Shown here in pieces: positions 34,037 to 43,462 of a stretch of DNA of 64,000 bases. The notes under the pieces were generated by a model, which was given only the letters and a program-made list of their open reading frames with translations, was not told where the DNA came from and searched no databases. Origin of the DNA: Chryseobacterium sp. Lineage in GTDB: Bacteria > Bacteroidota > Bacteroidia > Flavobacteriales > Weeksellaceae. The number at the start of each line of letters is the position of its first letter. Position 1 is the stretch's first letter. The DNA is taken from assembly GCA_031277615.1 (NCBI GenBank), contig JAITMC010000021.1, forward strand, positions 1 to 64,000, in the 5' to 3' direction. The translations under genes were made by a program, and so were the position numbers.

Positions 34037-35272
34037 TTAGTACTGCATTTTTCTCAGTTTAGGATTGGTACTCCCTACTAGTAAGGCAATCAATACGGTC
34101 ATGCTTCCTCCGAAAACAACAGACCGCACCACGCCCAATAACTTCGCCATCAGGCCGCTTTCAAACTGCCCCATTTCATTGCTGGACATAATGAAAATTG
34201 AATTGACGCTCAAGACCCTTCCCCGGATATGATCCGGCGTTTTAAGCTGAACAATAGTTCCTCTGATTACAACAGAAATACCATCAAGCATTCCGCTCAT
34301 CACAAGAAACATAAACGAAAGCCAGTAAAGTTTAGACAATCCGAAACCAATGATGCACAATCCAAAACCGGTAACCACAGCCAGCAGGATTTTTCCCTGA
34401 TTCTTTCGTAAAGGAACAATAGACAGAATGGTGATGATACACATTGATCCGATATCTGAAGCCGCATTCAACAGCCCGAAACCTTCCGCTCCGGCATCCA
34501 GAATATCCGTAGCAAATACAGGAATCATCGCAACAGCACCGCCGAACAGCACCGCAAACATATCGAGACATAAAGCCCCTAAGATTTCTTTTGTTTTAAA
34601 AATATACGAAATTCCTTCGCGCATACTTTCCACAACATTTACTGTTTCCTTTTTATATTCAGAATGTTGTTTGTTAAGCTGCCAAAAGAACAGAGAAGCA
34701 ATGAATATCAGGGAAATAATGACCACCAAGGTCCATTTTACTCCGAAATAGCCGATCAGAAGTCCGCCGGCAGCATGTCCGCTTACCGAAGAAATAAGAA
34801 AGGTAGCCTGATTCAGCGTGATGGCATTCGGAAGATTTTCCTTTTTTACAATCTTAGGAATCATCGATGGAACAATAGGTCCGATAAAAGCACGGGCAAT
34901 TCCCGTGAAAAAAATAACTCCGTAGATAAAATATGTGATTTCATGACCGTTAAAATGCATTTCCACATTGAAGAAAGCCGGAATCAGCAGCAGCCCGATC
35001 AGGAAAATATAGGCATAATTGCAGATCAGCAACAGCCTTTTTTTCTCATTCATATCAATAACATGGCCGGCATATAAAGCACAGCTTACTGCGGGAATAA
35101 CTTCCGAAAGCCCTATGAGTCCAATAGAAAACGGATCCTTTGTCAGCTGGTATACCCACCATCCCAATAAGGTGGCCAGCATTCTGAAGGCTAAAACAAT
35201 AAAAAATCTCCCCGTAAGAAGATTCCTGAATTCTATATTTTCTAATGTTTTTAACGGGGTAAAGGAAATCAT
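34037..35272 (-). CDS. MFS exporter, EntS/MFS_3 type
   Basis: A 411-residue transporter with about 12 membrane helices. I start it at ATG 35272 (MISFTPLKTLEN); a TTG two codons upstream lies inside the TATTTTTG box at 35276-35283. The N-terminal FRNLLTGRFFIVLAFRMLATLLGWW, the loop GHVIDMNEKKRLL and the second-half loop IRGRVLSVNSIF are typical of the MFS_3 branch that contains the enterobactin exporter EntS and drug exporters. Substrate is unknown; no siderophore or antibiotic gene lies beside it. It is probably a single-gene unit with a near-leaderless message. Confidence 0.85.
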   Translation of the reverse strand: MISFTPLKTLENIEFRNLLTGRFFIVLAFRMLATLLGWWVYQLTKDPFSIGLIGLSEVIPAVSCALYAGHVIDMNEKKRLLLICNYAYIFLIGLLLIPAFFNVEMHFNGHEITYFIYGVIFFTGIARAFIGPIVPSMIPKIVKKENLPNAITLNQATFLISSVSGHAAGGLLIGYFGVKWTLVVIISLIFIASLFFWQLNKQHSEYKKETVNVVESMREGISYIFKTKEILGALCLDMFAVLFGGAVAMIPVFATDILDAGAEGFGLLNAASDIGSMCIITILSIVPLRKNQGKILLAVVTGFGLCIIGFGLSKLYWLSFMFLVMSGMLDGISVVIRGTIVQLKTPDHIRGRVLSVNSIFIMSSNEMGQFESGLMAKLLGVVRSVVFGGSMTVLIALLVGSTNPKLRKMQY

Positions 35273-35275
35273 GCA

Positions 35276-35283
35276 CAAAAATA
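35276..35283 (-). promoter_or_regulatory. -7 box of the MFS gene
   Basis: TATTTTTG on the minus strand, ending 3 bases upstream of ATG 35272. Confidence 0.6.
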
Positions 35284-35365
35284 GCCCTAAATATTGATTT
35301 AAGGCTGGAGATGCATTATTTTTTTAAATGATAAATCAAATAAGTCCTGAAAGATAAAATCTATT

Positions 35366-35728
35366 TTAGTCAGCTCTCAAAGCACTGATTACAATAGCAG
35401 CAACCCCTGCAGCGCCAATTACCGTAGCTCCCGCAGTTACTCTGGCTTTAGAGCGGTCTTTTACAGCAGCTACATTGGATTTTGGAATGATCACTTCTGT
35501 ACTGTCTTTTTTACCAGCAGTTCCGATAAGGTTATTCCCGTCAACATTTCTGAATAGCATTTTCTGTTTAGGAGATCCGTCTTTCATGGTAACGATATAG
35601 GTTCTTCCGGCTTCCAGATTAGAATAGTTATTTTTTGAAATATCTTCACTGTACTTGGTGGTAGCACAAGATGAAATAACAAATAAAGACGTTAGTAAAG
35701 ATGATTTTAAAAGTACAGATGCTCTCAT
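35366..35728 (-). CDS. Small lipoprotein of unknown function
   Basis: A 120-residue protein with a lipoprotein signal: hydrophobic 5-18 and the lipobox VISSC, with C21 as the expected lipidated residue. The middle is beta-rich (GRTYIVTMKDG, GNNLIGTAG, TEVIIPKSNVAAVKD), like a small domain of bacterial envelope proteins, and the end is a Gly/Ala-rich hydrophobic segment (about 98-116) that could insert in a membrane. Family not recognised. A TAAATTTG box lies 18 bases upstream, so it is probably transcribed on its own. Confidence 0.75.
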   Translation of the reverse strand: MRASVLLKSSLLTSLFVISSCATTKYSEDISKNNYSNLEAGRTYIVTMKDGSPKQKMLFRNVDGNNLIGTAGKKDSTEVIIPKSNVAAVKDRSKARVTAGATVIGAAGVAAIVISALRAD

Positions 35729-35746
35729 TATTATTTTTTAGTTTTC

Positions 35747-35754
35747 CAAATTTA
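35747..35754 (-). promoter_or_regulatory. -7 box of the small lipoprotein gene
   Basis: TAAATTTG on the minus strand, 18 bases upstream of ATG 35728. Confidence 0.5.
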
Positions 35755-35797
35755 TAATTTTTTTCCAATATATGTTTTTGGAATTGAAAAAATATCT

Positions 35798-37297
35798 CTA
35801 AAATTTATGAAGTTCTAAGAGATCTGCTATTTTTCTGTCATTGGCAAGTCTCGGTATTTTATTCTGTCCACCCAGTTTTCCCTGAGATTTGGCATATTCA
35901 TGGAACGCGTTCTTCTTCAGTGGAGTAATCTGCAGTTTCCGGAGAATATTTCCGGAGATCAGATCATCATAATAGGTATTCCGCTTACGGAGCTGGTCAT
36001 CCAGTTCGTTTCTGAATTCATCCAGATTTTCAGGCTGTTTTTCAAATTCTATCAGCCATTCGTGATAGGGAAGCCCTTCAGCCGGATTTACCTGAGGAGC
36101 GAGATGAAATTCTGTGATCTGTGCAGGATGCTTTTCAAGAGTAGCTTTCATGGCTTCCTCTACCTCAAAGGCAATCACATGCTCTCCGAATGCAGACGTG
36201 AAATGTTTGGTTCTCCCACTTACCAGTATCCGGTAGGGTGCTTTATCTATAAACCGTACCACGTCTCCGATAGAATAGGCCCAAAGCCCGGAATTCGTCG
36301 TAAGGATCAGGGCATAATCTTTATGAAGCTCCACTTCTTTTAAGGTAAGTCTTCTTGCACCGTGCTTTCCATAGTCTTCAAGAGGAATGAATTCATAAAA
36401 AATTCCGTGGTTGGTTAAAAGAAGAAGTCCTTCTTTGGTATAATCATCCTGGAATGCAAAAAATCCTTCAGAAGCAGGAAAGGTCTGTACAATGTCTACT
36501 TTTCCCCCTAAAAGCTCTTCCATCTTATCCCGGTAAGGCTCATAGTTTACGCCTCCGGTAACGATCAGCTGAAGATGAGGAAAAAGCTGCTTGATCTTTT
36601 TGTCGTGTTTTTCTGTGAGTTTTTCAAAATACATCACCAGCCACGGTGGTATTCCGGAGATCAGGGTCATATTTTCCTTTTCTGTTTCCTCAATGATCTT
36701 ATCTACTTTTGCCTCCCAGTCTTCCATCATATTGGTTTCCCAGCTCGGAAGCCTGTTTTTCTGAAGATAGGCAGGAATATGATGCGCTACAATGCCGGAA
36801 AGACGTCCCGTTTTAATTCCGAAAACCTCTTCCAGCTCAGGACTTCCCTGAAGAAAGATCATTTTTCCATTAACGAAATCAGCATTGTTCTTTTGAGAAA
36901 TATAATGAAAGAGAGCACTTTGGGCTCCGGCGATCTGAAACGGCATCCCTTCTTTAGAGATAGGAATATATTTCGATCCGGAAGTGGTACCCGATGTTTT
37001 GGCAAAATATTCAGGGGTTTCTGTCCATAGAATATTTGCCTGGCCTTTCTTTACTCTTTCGATATAAGGTTTTAAACCTTCATAGTCCGCAACCGGAACT
37101 TTTTCCTGAAAATCCTTGACTGAATGAATGTTTTCAAAATCATGTTCCCGCCCGAAAAGCGTTTTCTGAGCGGTCTTTACAAGAGATAAAAGCAGAGCTT
37201 CCTGGTCCTGCTCAGCATTTTTTTTGAATTCTTCGGCCTTCCGGACATGCTTTTTTGCCCAGATCAGTGCTGTGTTTTTCTTGATGAAGTTTAACAT
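35798..37297 (-). CDS. GH3 auxin-responsive-promoter family protein
   Basis: A 499-residue member of the GH3 branch of the ANL adenylating superfamily. The ATP-binding loop FAKTSGTTSGSKYIPI lies near 108-123, QTFPASEGFFAFQDD near 270 and YSIGDVVRF near 347; a C-terminal cap domain follows. Plant GH3 enzymes join amino acids to acyl acids via an acyl-adenylate, and bacterial homologs of this length are common in Bacteroidota, mostly without a known substrate. The ATG at 37297 follows a TAAATTTG box by 5 bases. No neighbour suggests an acceptor. Confidence 0.88.
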   Translation of the reverse strand: MLNFIKKNTALIWAKKHVRKAEEFKKNAEQDQEALLLSLVKTAQKTLFGREHDFENIHSVKDFQEKVPVADYEGLKPYIERVKKGQANILWTETPEYFAKTSGTTSGSKYIPISKEGMPFQIAGAQSALFHYISQKNNADFVNGKMIFLQGSPELEEVFGIKTGRLSGIVAHHIPAYLQKNRLPSWETNMMEDWEAKVDKIIEETEKENMTLISGIPPWLVMYFEKLTEKHDKKIKQLFPHLQLIVTGGVNYEPYRDKMEELLGGKVDIVQTFPASEGFFAFQDDYTKEGLLLLTNHGIFYEFIPLEDYGKHGARRLTLKEVELHKDYALILTTNSGLWAYSIGDVVRFIDKAPYRILVSGRTKHFTSAFGEHVIAFEVEEAMKATLEKHPAQITEFHLAPQVNPAEGLPYHEWLIEFEKQPENLDEFRNELDDQLRKRNTYYDDLISGNILRKLQITPLKKNAFHEYAKSQGKLGGQNKIPRLANDRKIADLLELHKF

Positions 37298-37301
37298 GGT
37301 T

Positions 37302-37309
37302 CAAATTTA
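37302..37309 (-). promoter_or_regulatory. -7 box of the GH3 gene
   Basis: TAAATTTG on the minus strand, ending 5 bases upstream of ATG 37297. Confidence 0.6.
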
Positions 37310-37353
37310 TAAATAAGTACAGAATCTGAAATCATTTATCAACAATAAGTCAC

Positions 37354-37384
37354 AAAAAAAAACCAGTGAAACAGTTCACCGGTT
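37354..37384 (-). terminator. Terminator of the small repeat-protein gene
   Basis: The stem AACC.GTGAA/TTCAC.GGTT has one mismatch and is followed by a nine-base T run on the minus strand. Confidence 0.75.
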
Positions 37385-37425
37385 CTTCGAAATTTGATTA
37401 TGAAAATAACAACTATATGTTGAGT

Positions 37426-37671
37426 TTACTTGTTTTGCTTGTACCTTTTATCTGGGGTACCGTCTTTTTTTAGTTTTTTGTTCTCCTTGTACCGCTTATC
37501 TGGAGTACCGTCTTTTTTCATTTTGGCAGCCGGTTTTGCGGTTTTGGCTTCAGGAGCTTTTACTGTTTTTGTTGTTTGATGAGGGGCCGGGCTTGTAGCC
37601 GGAGCAGTCTGTTGGGCCGTTGCAAATCCCAGTCCAAGAGCCAGAGACATTGCTGTTAATAATTTTTTCAT
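37426..37671 (-). CDS. Small secreted basic protein with a duplicated DGTPDKRYK motif
   Basis: An 81-residue protein. Residues 1-20 (MKKLLTAMSLALGLGFATAQ) are a signal peptide, then a Pro/Thr/Ala/Lys-rich linker, then two near-identical repeats, KKDGTPDKRYKENK and KKDGTPDKRYKQNK, at about 52-65 and 68-81. The repeats are also visible in the DNA. The mature protein is strongly basic. Short flavobacterial proteins with this DGTPDxRYK motif are common but have no known function; binding to acidic polymers or calcium is only a guess. It has its own terminator. Confidence 0.8.
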   Translation of the reverse strand: MKKLLTAMSLALGLGFATAQQTAPATSPAPHQTTKTVKAPEAKTAKPAAKMKKDGTPDKRYKENKKLKKDGTPDKRYKQNK

Positions 37672-38233
37672 GAGGTTTTAATGTTTGTTTCTTAAGTAAA
37701 GATATACAAAAAGCGGGCTGAAAAAATGGCTGCTGTTAAACTTAACTAAAGTTTATCAGTGCTTAAAAAAATATTAAAGTAACGGCATATCATCAGGAAC
37801 AACGGTTAAATCAAGTGCTGATGGAACACTTTACTGAAAAGAATAGTATTGTTAAGAATTATTTCGATCGCAAAGAAACTGCACTCAGTAAAGGCACCAA
37901 ACTATCTGACAAATGAATATAAATTGTAATCCCTGCTGAGTGAAACGCCATTGCGGACAAAAAAATATTCATCGTACGGTTAAAAAAATTAGCGACCATA
38001 GCGTTTAGAAAAAAAATATAGTCATCTTAACAGGTATGTTTTTTCAAACTCGGATAATACTAACCTTTTCGCAAATAACACAATCAACTCATCAATTACC
38101 CGAATGCTTTATTGAATCAACTCTGTTGATCCTCATCTTTGCCTCGTGAAATCAACAGTACAATTCAAAAATCCGTAAAAAACAAAAAAGCCCGCTTATA
38201 AAACAGGCTCTTATGTAAGTATGAATAGTTGAT
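37672..38233. other. 562-bp gene-free stretch with a possible coding fragment
   Basis: No complete gene. One plus-strand frame is open at 37767-37916, with ATG at 37821 giving 31 residues ending KGTKLSDK; its amino-acid make-up looks coding, so it may be a decayed gene, but I cannot name a parent. The rest looks like plain AT-rich spacer up to the terminator at 38177. Confidence 0.4.
38177..38210 (-). terminator. Terminator of the lipoprotein gene at 38234
   Basis: The stem AGCCTG/CGGGCT (one G-U pair) is followed on the minus strand by a T-rich run. Confidence 0.7.
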
Positions 38234-38626
38234 TTATCGTGTACAATTGGCGGTCCATGTTTTGCCGTCCTTTATATACAGGATTTTAAGTTCATCATTG
38301 TCAATTCTGATATAAGAAGTGGCATTGGATCCTACCATCACCAGGGTATGATCTCCCTGTTGCTGAAATTCTACTCCGTTAAGATCGGGAATACTGTTGG
38401 AGAACGCAAAGTTATATTTTGTTCCACTGGCGATTTTAGTTACGAAAACGCTACCTTCATTGGTGTTGATATTCGTGTCTCCGTCCGTATAAGAAACACT
38501 TCCTTTATACGTTCCTGCAAAGAAGTCATTGTTTACCGGATCATCATCGTCACTACAAGATGAAAAAGATAATGCCGTGAAAAATACCAGCATACAAATT
38601 CCTAAAATTCTAATTGCTTTTTTCAT
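38234..38626 (-). CDS. Small lipoprotein with acidic start
   Basis: A 130-residue protein. The signal has a lipobox at FSSC (C24), followed by SDDDDPVN, a mature start typical of surface-exposed Bacteroidota lipoproteins. The remainder alternates hydrophobic and polar residues (FFAGTYKGSVSYTDGD, GSVFVTKIASGTKYNFAF, HTLVMVGSN, ILYIKDGKTW), fitting a small beta-barrel of lipocalin-like type. No binding residues can be named. It is divergent from mfd and closed by its own terminator. Confidence 0.75.
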   Translation of the reverse strand: MKKAIRILGICMLVFFTALSFSSCSDDDDPVNNDFFAGTYKGSVSYTDGDTNINTNEGSVFVTKIASGTKYNFAFSNSIPDLNGVEFQQQGDHTLVMVGSNATSYIRIDNDELKILYIKDGKTWTANCTR

Positions 38627-38811
38627 AATCTTATTTCTTTAAAAGTTTGGTTAAAGGAAAATTTTCAAACTTTATGCCATGGATAAAAACAGCAATTATT
38701 TTAACTAATAATTAAATAAATTGGTAAAAATTTATGATTTGGGTATGTATTTGTTAAGTTTTTATCTGTATTATCTTATTTATAAGATTCTGTAACGGAG
38801 AAAAATATCCG

Positions 38812-38819
38812 TATCTTTG
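38812..38819 (+). promoter_or_regulatory. -7 box of mfd
   Basis: TATCTTTG, 61 bases upstream of ATG 38881. Confidence 0.6.
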
Positions 38820-38880
38820 CCATAAAGACACGGTTTCGGAGAACTTCCGAAATCGCTTTTGTCGTTTACACCATTACAAT

Positions 38881-41800
38881 ATGATGCAGCTAAAACCTAT
38901 CAACGAAAAATTTCTCCCTGACCTGCTTCAGAAAGAATTCGGAAAAGAAATTTTTGAACAGCTGGAAAACAGCAGACATATTTCTGTAAAAGGAAGTGCC
39001 GGATCTTCAGTATCTGTTTTTAGTGCCGAACTCTTTCTTACCCGGAAAAAAACAATTCTTTATCTGGTAGATGACAAGGAAGATGCTCTGTATGCGAATA
39101 CGGAGATGGAGGATCTGTTGGGAAAAGACAAGGTTCTTTATTTTCCGGCTACCCATATGGAGCCCTATCAGGTTGAAAAGACCCAGAATGCCAATCTCGT
39201 ACTGAGGACTGAGGTTCTGAATAAGATCAATTCAGGAAGGTCCCCGAAAGTCATTGTAGCCTATGCCGGAGCATTATCTGAAAAGGTCCTTAAAAAAGAA
39301 GATTTTAAGGCGATTTCCCACCATATTAAAACCGGAGATCAACTGGATTTTGACTTTGTAGATGAGCTGCTTAATCATTATCATTTCCAGCAGGCAGATT
39401 TCGTATCCGAACCTGGAGAGTTTTCGGTAAGAGGAGGAATTGTAGATGTCTTTTCCTTTTCCCATGAAAAACCTTACCGGATCACCTTTTTTGGGAATGA
39501 AGTGGAAAGCATCAAAACGTTCGATATCGAAACACAGCTTTCCGTAGACAAAGTGAAAGAATTTCAGCTGGTTTCCAATATGAATTTTTCAGTGACGGGA
39601 ACCCGCGTTTCCCTGTTTCAGCTTTTACCGGAAGGAAGTTTTATTGTTTCCAGAAATGGCGCAGTAGGCATGCAGAAAATCCGGACCTTTTACGAAAAAT
39701 CTCTGGAGAAATATGAAACTTTAAATAAAGATATCGCTCACAGAACGCCACAGGAACTGTTTATTTCCGATCAGGAGTTTTTGTTCGATTATAAAAAATT
39801 TAGCACTATTGATTTTGCCGGGATTTCTATGGAAGGTCTTAAAGAACAGACTGAAATCAAAATAGAACAGCTTCCCCAGCCATCCTTCCATAAAAACTTT
39901 GAGCTGCTGATTGAAGATCTTGAAGAAAAACAGCAGGCAGGATATGATACCTGGATTTCGTTTTCAACTGAAAAACAAAAAGAAAGACTCGAGTCAATCT
40001 TTGAAGAGCTGGAACATGAACTTCCTTTTAAAAGCTTTAAATCTGAGTTGCATGAAGGATTCGTAGATAATAGTCATAAACTGCTGGTATATACCGATCA
40101 CCAGATTTTTGACCGATACCAGAGATACAAAGCTAAAAATACATTCGCCAAATCGGAACAGCTGACCCTGAAAGACCTGATGTCACTCAAAATCGGTGAT
40201 TATATTGCTCATATCGATCACGGGATCGGAAAATTCATGGGCCTTGTAAAAGTGAATAATGACGGTAAAATCCAGGAATGTTTTAAGCTAAGCTATAAAA
40301 ACGGGGATCTTTTATATGTAAGCATCCACTCTCTGCATAAGATTTCCAAATATAACGGGCCGGACGGAAAAGAAATTGTGCTCAGTAAACTTGGTTCACC
40401 TGTCTGGAAGTCGCTGAAACAGAAGACGAAAGCTAAAGTTAAGCAGATTGCTTTCGACCTTATTAAATTATATGCTCAAAGGAAGACCGCAAAAGGATTT
40501 GCCTATACGCCGGATTCTTATCTGCAGAATGAGCTGGAAGCCAGCTTTATTTATGAAGATACGCCGGACCAGGAAAAAGCAACAGTAGATGTAAAGAAAG
40601 ATATGGAAGCGGATACGGTGATGGATCGCCTGGTTTGCGGAGATGTAGGATTCGGGAAAACAGAAGTTGCCATTCGGGCTGCCTTTAAAGCGGCAACAGA
40701 TGGGAAGCAGGTCGCAGTGCTGGTGCCTACAACAATTCTGGCCTTCCAGCATTACAGAAGCTTTAAGGAAAGACTGAAGGATTTTCCGGTGAATGTTTCC
40801 TATGTGAACCGCTTCAGAACCGCTAAACAGAAATCAGAAACACTGGAAGATCTTAAAAACGGGAAAGTAGATATTATTATCGGAACCCATCAGCTGGTAA
40901 GCAGCTCGGTGAAATTTAAAGATCTGGGATTGCTGATCATTGATGAAGAGCATAAATTCGGGGTTTCAGTAAAGGATAAACTGAAAACCCTTAAAAGCAA
41001 TGTAGATACTCTTACACTGACGGCTACTCCTATTCCGAGAACTTTACAGTTTTCCCTGATGGCAGCAAGAGATCTTTCCGTGATCAAGACACCGCCGCCC
41101 AACAGGCAGCCGGTTGATACCCATCTGGTTGGTTTCAACGAAGAAACGATTCGTGATGCGGTTTCCTATGAACTTCAGAGAGACGGGCAGGTTTATTTCA
41201 TCAATAACAGAATTGAAAACCTGAAAGATATTGCCGGGCTTATTCAGCGGCTGGTTCCTGATGCAAGAGTGATTACAGGTCATGGCCAGATGGAAGGAAA
41301 GCAGCTGGAAAAAAATGTCCTGGACTTTATGGATGGGAAATATGATGTGCTGGTTTCTACAACCATTGTGGAAAGTGGAGTGGATGTTCCTAATGCGAAT
41401 ACCATTTTCATCAATGATGCCCAGCGTTTCGGGATGGCAGACCTTCACCAGATGAGAGGAAGGGTAGGACGAAGCAACAGAAAGGCATTCTGCTACTTGA
41501 TTACCCCTCCATACGATATGATGACTTCCGATGCCAGGAAACGTCTGGAAGCTATTGAACAGTTTTCTGATCTGGGCAGCGGCTTCCAGATTGCCATGAA
41601 AGATCTGGAAATCAGGGGGGCGGGAGATCTTCTCGGAGCAGAGCAAAGCGGTTTTATCAATGAAATGGGTTTTGAAACCTATCAGAAGCTGATGCAGGAA
41701 GCCCTTGAAGAATTAAAAGACGATGCCGATTTTGAAAATTTATTTGATAATGAGGAAGACCGTCAAAAACTCTTTAAATCCGTCAAAGAAGTCAATATTG

Positions 41801-42252
41801 ATACGGATCTTGAGCTGATGCTTCCTGACTTTTATATTTCCAATACGGAAGAAAGACTGCTTTTATACCAGAAAATTGCTGAGATCAATAATGAAAAAGA
41901 GCTTCACTGGTTTGAGCTTGAACTGATTGACCGTTTTGGCCCGCTTCCGAAAGAAGCTGTAAATCTGTTGAAAAGTGTTTCTCTGAAATGGCTGGCAGCT
42001 GATATCGGTTTTGATAAAATCGTCATGAAGAACGGGGTTTTCTTAGGCTATTTTCCGGGAAATCCACAGGATAAGTTTTATCAGACCGACCGTTTCAGGC
42101 ATATCATCAGCTATTTAACCCAAAATCCTGCTGAAGCACAGCTTAAAGAAAAAATAGGAAAAGAAGGGAATCAGCTGATGATGAGAAAAGAGCGGGTGAA
42201 AAATGTAGATGAAGTGAATTCGCTGCTTAAAACCATTATTGAGCATGAATAA
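38881..42252 (+). CDS. mfd: Transcription-repair coupling factor Mfd
   Basis: An 1123-residue ATP-dependent translocase that removes RNA polymerase stalled at DNA damage and recruits UvrA. In order: UvrB-like N-terminal module (to about 350), RNA-polymerase interaction domain of CarD type (LKIGDYIAHIDHGIGKFMGL near 440), RecG-like motor with Walker A GDVGFGKTEVA near 584-594, DEEHKFG near 687, the TATPIPRTLQ motif near 715 and QMRGRVGRSNRKA near 860, then the TRCF C-terminal domain that masks UvrA binding. Length matches the family. Two consecutive ATGs (38881, 38884) can start it. A strong terminator follows. Confidence 0.97.
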   Translation: MMQLKPINEKFLPDLLQKEFGKEIFEQLENSRHISVKGSAGSSVSVFSAELFLTRKKTILYLVDDKEDALYANTEMEDLLGKDKVLYFPATHMEPYQVEKTQNANLVLRTEVLNKINSGRSPKVIVAYAGALSEKVLKKEDFKAISHHIKTGDQLDFDFVDELLNHYHFQQADFVSEPGEFSVRGGIVDVFSFSHEKPYRITFFGNEVESIKTFDIETQLSVDKVKEFQLVSNMNFSVTGTRVSLFQLLPEGSFIVSRNGAVGMQKIRTFYEKSLEKYETLNKDIAHRTPQELFISDQEFLFDYKKFSTIDFAGISMEGLKEQTEIKIEQLPQPSFHKNFELLIEDLEEKQQAGYDTWISFSTEKQKERLESIFEELEHELPFKSFKSELHEGFVDNSHKLLVYTDHQIFDRYQRYKAKNTFAKSEQLTLKDLMSLKIGDYIAHIDHGIGKFMGLVKVNNDGKIQECFKLSYKNGDLLYVSIHSLHKISKYNGPDGKEIVLSKLGSPVWKSLKQKTKAKVKQIAFDLIKLYAQRKTAKGFAYTPDSYLQNELEASFIYEDTPDQEKATVDVKKDMEADTVMDRLVCGDVGFGKTEVAIRAAFKAATDGKQVAVLVPTTILAFQHYRSFKERLKDFPVNVSYVNRFRTAKQKSETLEDLKNGKVDIIIGTHQLVSSSVKFKDLGLLIIDEEHKFGVSVKDKLKTLKSNVDTLTLTATPIPRTLQFSLMAARDLSVIKTPPPNRQPVDTHLVGFNEETIRDAVSYELQRDGQVYFINNRIENLKDIAGLIQRLVPDARVITGHGQMEGKQLEKNVLDFMDGKYDVLVSTTIVESGVDVPNANTIFINDAQRFGMADLHQMRGRVGRSNRKAFCYLITPPYDMMTSDARKRLEAIEQFSDLGSGFQIAMKDLEIRGAGDLLGAEQSGFINEMGFETYQKLMQEALEELKDDADFENLFDNEEDRQKLFKSVKEVNIDTDLELMLPDFYISNTEERLLLYQKIAEINNEKELHWFELELIDRFGPLPKEAVNLLKSVSLKWLAADIGFDKIVMKNGVFLGYFPGNPQDKFYQTDRFRHIISYLTQNPAEAQLKEKIGKEGNQLMMRKERVKNVDEVNSLLKTIIEHE

Positions 42253-42318
42253 AATATGCTGTTCTTCTGTCGTTCCATGAATTTTCAACCGACTGGAACA
42301 GAGCAATTTTTATTAAAA

Positions 42319-42360
42319 AAATAAAATATCTGAAAAATTTACTTTTCAGATATTTTTTTT
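42319..42360 (+). terminator. Terminator of mfd
   Basis: Perfect 14-bp stem (42323-42336 with 42343-42356) followed by T residues. Confidence 0.8.
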
Positions 42361-42614
42361 GTTGATAAACTTCATAAAAAATAAGGTCATTTTAGAATGT
42401 TTAAAACTGCTTAAAATCACTGTACAATGATTAAAAATAAATCGATAATCCTTTCTATGATTGAGTTTGAAGATGGTTTTATGCTGTAAATAAAGGAAAA
42501 TGAGATGTTGTGTAGAAATAATTCTACTTTTTTGTACAACTAATTCTATTGCGTAAGTGCTTTATTTCTACATGTTTAGAATTAATTAACTGGAATTTTT
42601 TGGTTAAAAATTTG

Positions 42615-42622
42615 TACCTTTG
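42615..42622 (+). promoter_or_regulatory. -7 box of the QVGIN trio
   Basis: TACCTTTG, ending 11 bases before ATG 42634. It overlaps the GTG that would give a longer frame, so the ATG is the start. Confidence 0.6.
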
Positions 42623-42633
42623 TGACCCTAATT

Positions 42634-43455
42634 ATGAAAAAAATTATATTTTACAGCGCATTTGTACTTATATCATTTTGTACCAAAGCGCAGGTGGGAA
42701 TCGGGACTGCTTCTCCAAAATCAACACTTGATGTAAACGGGAAGACCACCTTGAGAAAAGAACTTAGAGTAGGCGGCAATTCAGCCGACACAGGGGATGC
42801 CGGGCTTAATGGCCAGGTTTTGGTTTCACAGGGAGAAGGACTGCCCCCTGTATGGAAATCTTTGAAAGTTTCCTTTATGGAAGAGGGACAGTACAAATTG
42901 ATCAATTCGTATGTGTCTTCAGATCAGATCGGTATCAGCGATCTCTCCAATGGAGTGGCAGGTGATAATATCTACAAAAATAATGTAGGTGATGATATTA
43001 CAGATACTTCAAAAGGAGTGTGGAAGAAAATTGAAGGACTGAAGAACAGCTTCGTAATCAAAAACGGGAAAAACAGGCTTACTTATCAGTTTCAGACCGG
43101 TGCGGAGATTAAAGCTCCGGCGGCTCAGACCTCCCAGAACATAGGCTTTACATGCGGAGTGTTCAGAAACGGAAAACTTGTTGCCGTACGCCCGGACAGG
43201 ATTACTTCAAATAATAATTCCGCAAAAGCAGGACTGCAGGAGTATATTTTTACCCTTAATTATACCGAACAGGATGTTCCTACAGGCCAGCAGGTTCTGG
43301 AGGTGGCATGTCGTAAGATCAACTCTTCCAGTCTAAACTCCCAATTTACCATAGGACGTAATATATCTAATGACAATACGGTTTCCAATGCATTTACTCT
43401 TGAATCTATTATGAAGATTGATGTCATTGAATATGTAACCTATAAAAACAATTAA
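42634..43455 (+). CDS. Secreted QVGIG/LDVNG-motif protein, copy 1 of 3
   Basis: A 273-residue protein. Signal peptide about 1-19 (MKKIIFYSAFVLISFCTKA), then QVGIGTASPKSTLDVNGKTTLRKELRVGG. This opening, QVGI.T..P...LDVNG, occurs at the mature start of many Bacteroidota surface proteins and resembles stalk regions of phage-tail-like fibres. VLVSQGEGLPPVWKSL is shared with the next gene. The body is beta-rich; there is no T9SS sorting tail, no catalytic motif and no lipobox. It heads a tight three-gene unit of paralogs. Role unknown; export by Sec to the periplasm or cell surface is likely. Confidence 0.75.
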   Translation: MKKIIFYSAFVLISFCTKAQVGIGTASPKSTLDVNGKTTLRKELRVGGNSADTGDAGLNGQVLVSQGEGLPPVWKSLKVSFMEEGQYKLINSYVSSDQIGISDLSNGVAGDNIYKNNVGDDITDTSKGVWKKIEGLKNSFVIKNGKNRLTYQFQTGAEIKAPAAQTSQNIGFTCGVFRNGKLVAVRPDRITSNNNSAKAGLQEYIFTLNYTEQDVPTGQQVLEVACRKINSSSLNSQFTIGRNISNDNTVSNAFTLESIMKIDVIEYVTYKNN

Positions 43456-43462
43456 TCCATTG

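Larger units (their letters stand above)
42253..42633. other. 381-bp gap after mfd
   Basis: It holds the mfd terminator (42319-42360) and, at its right end, the promoter of the QVGIN gene trio. The AT-rich middle shows nothing recognisable. Confidence 0.5.

Noticed and set aside
41044-41646. 200-codon minus-strand frame opposite mfd
   Set aside because: Shadow frame inside a gene with intact helicase motifs.
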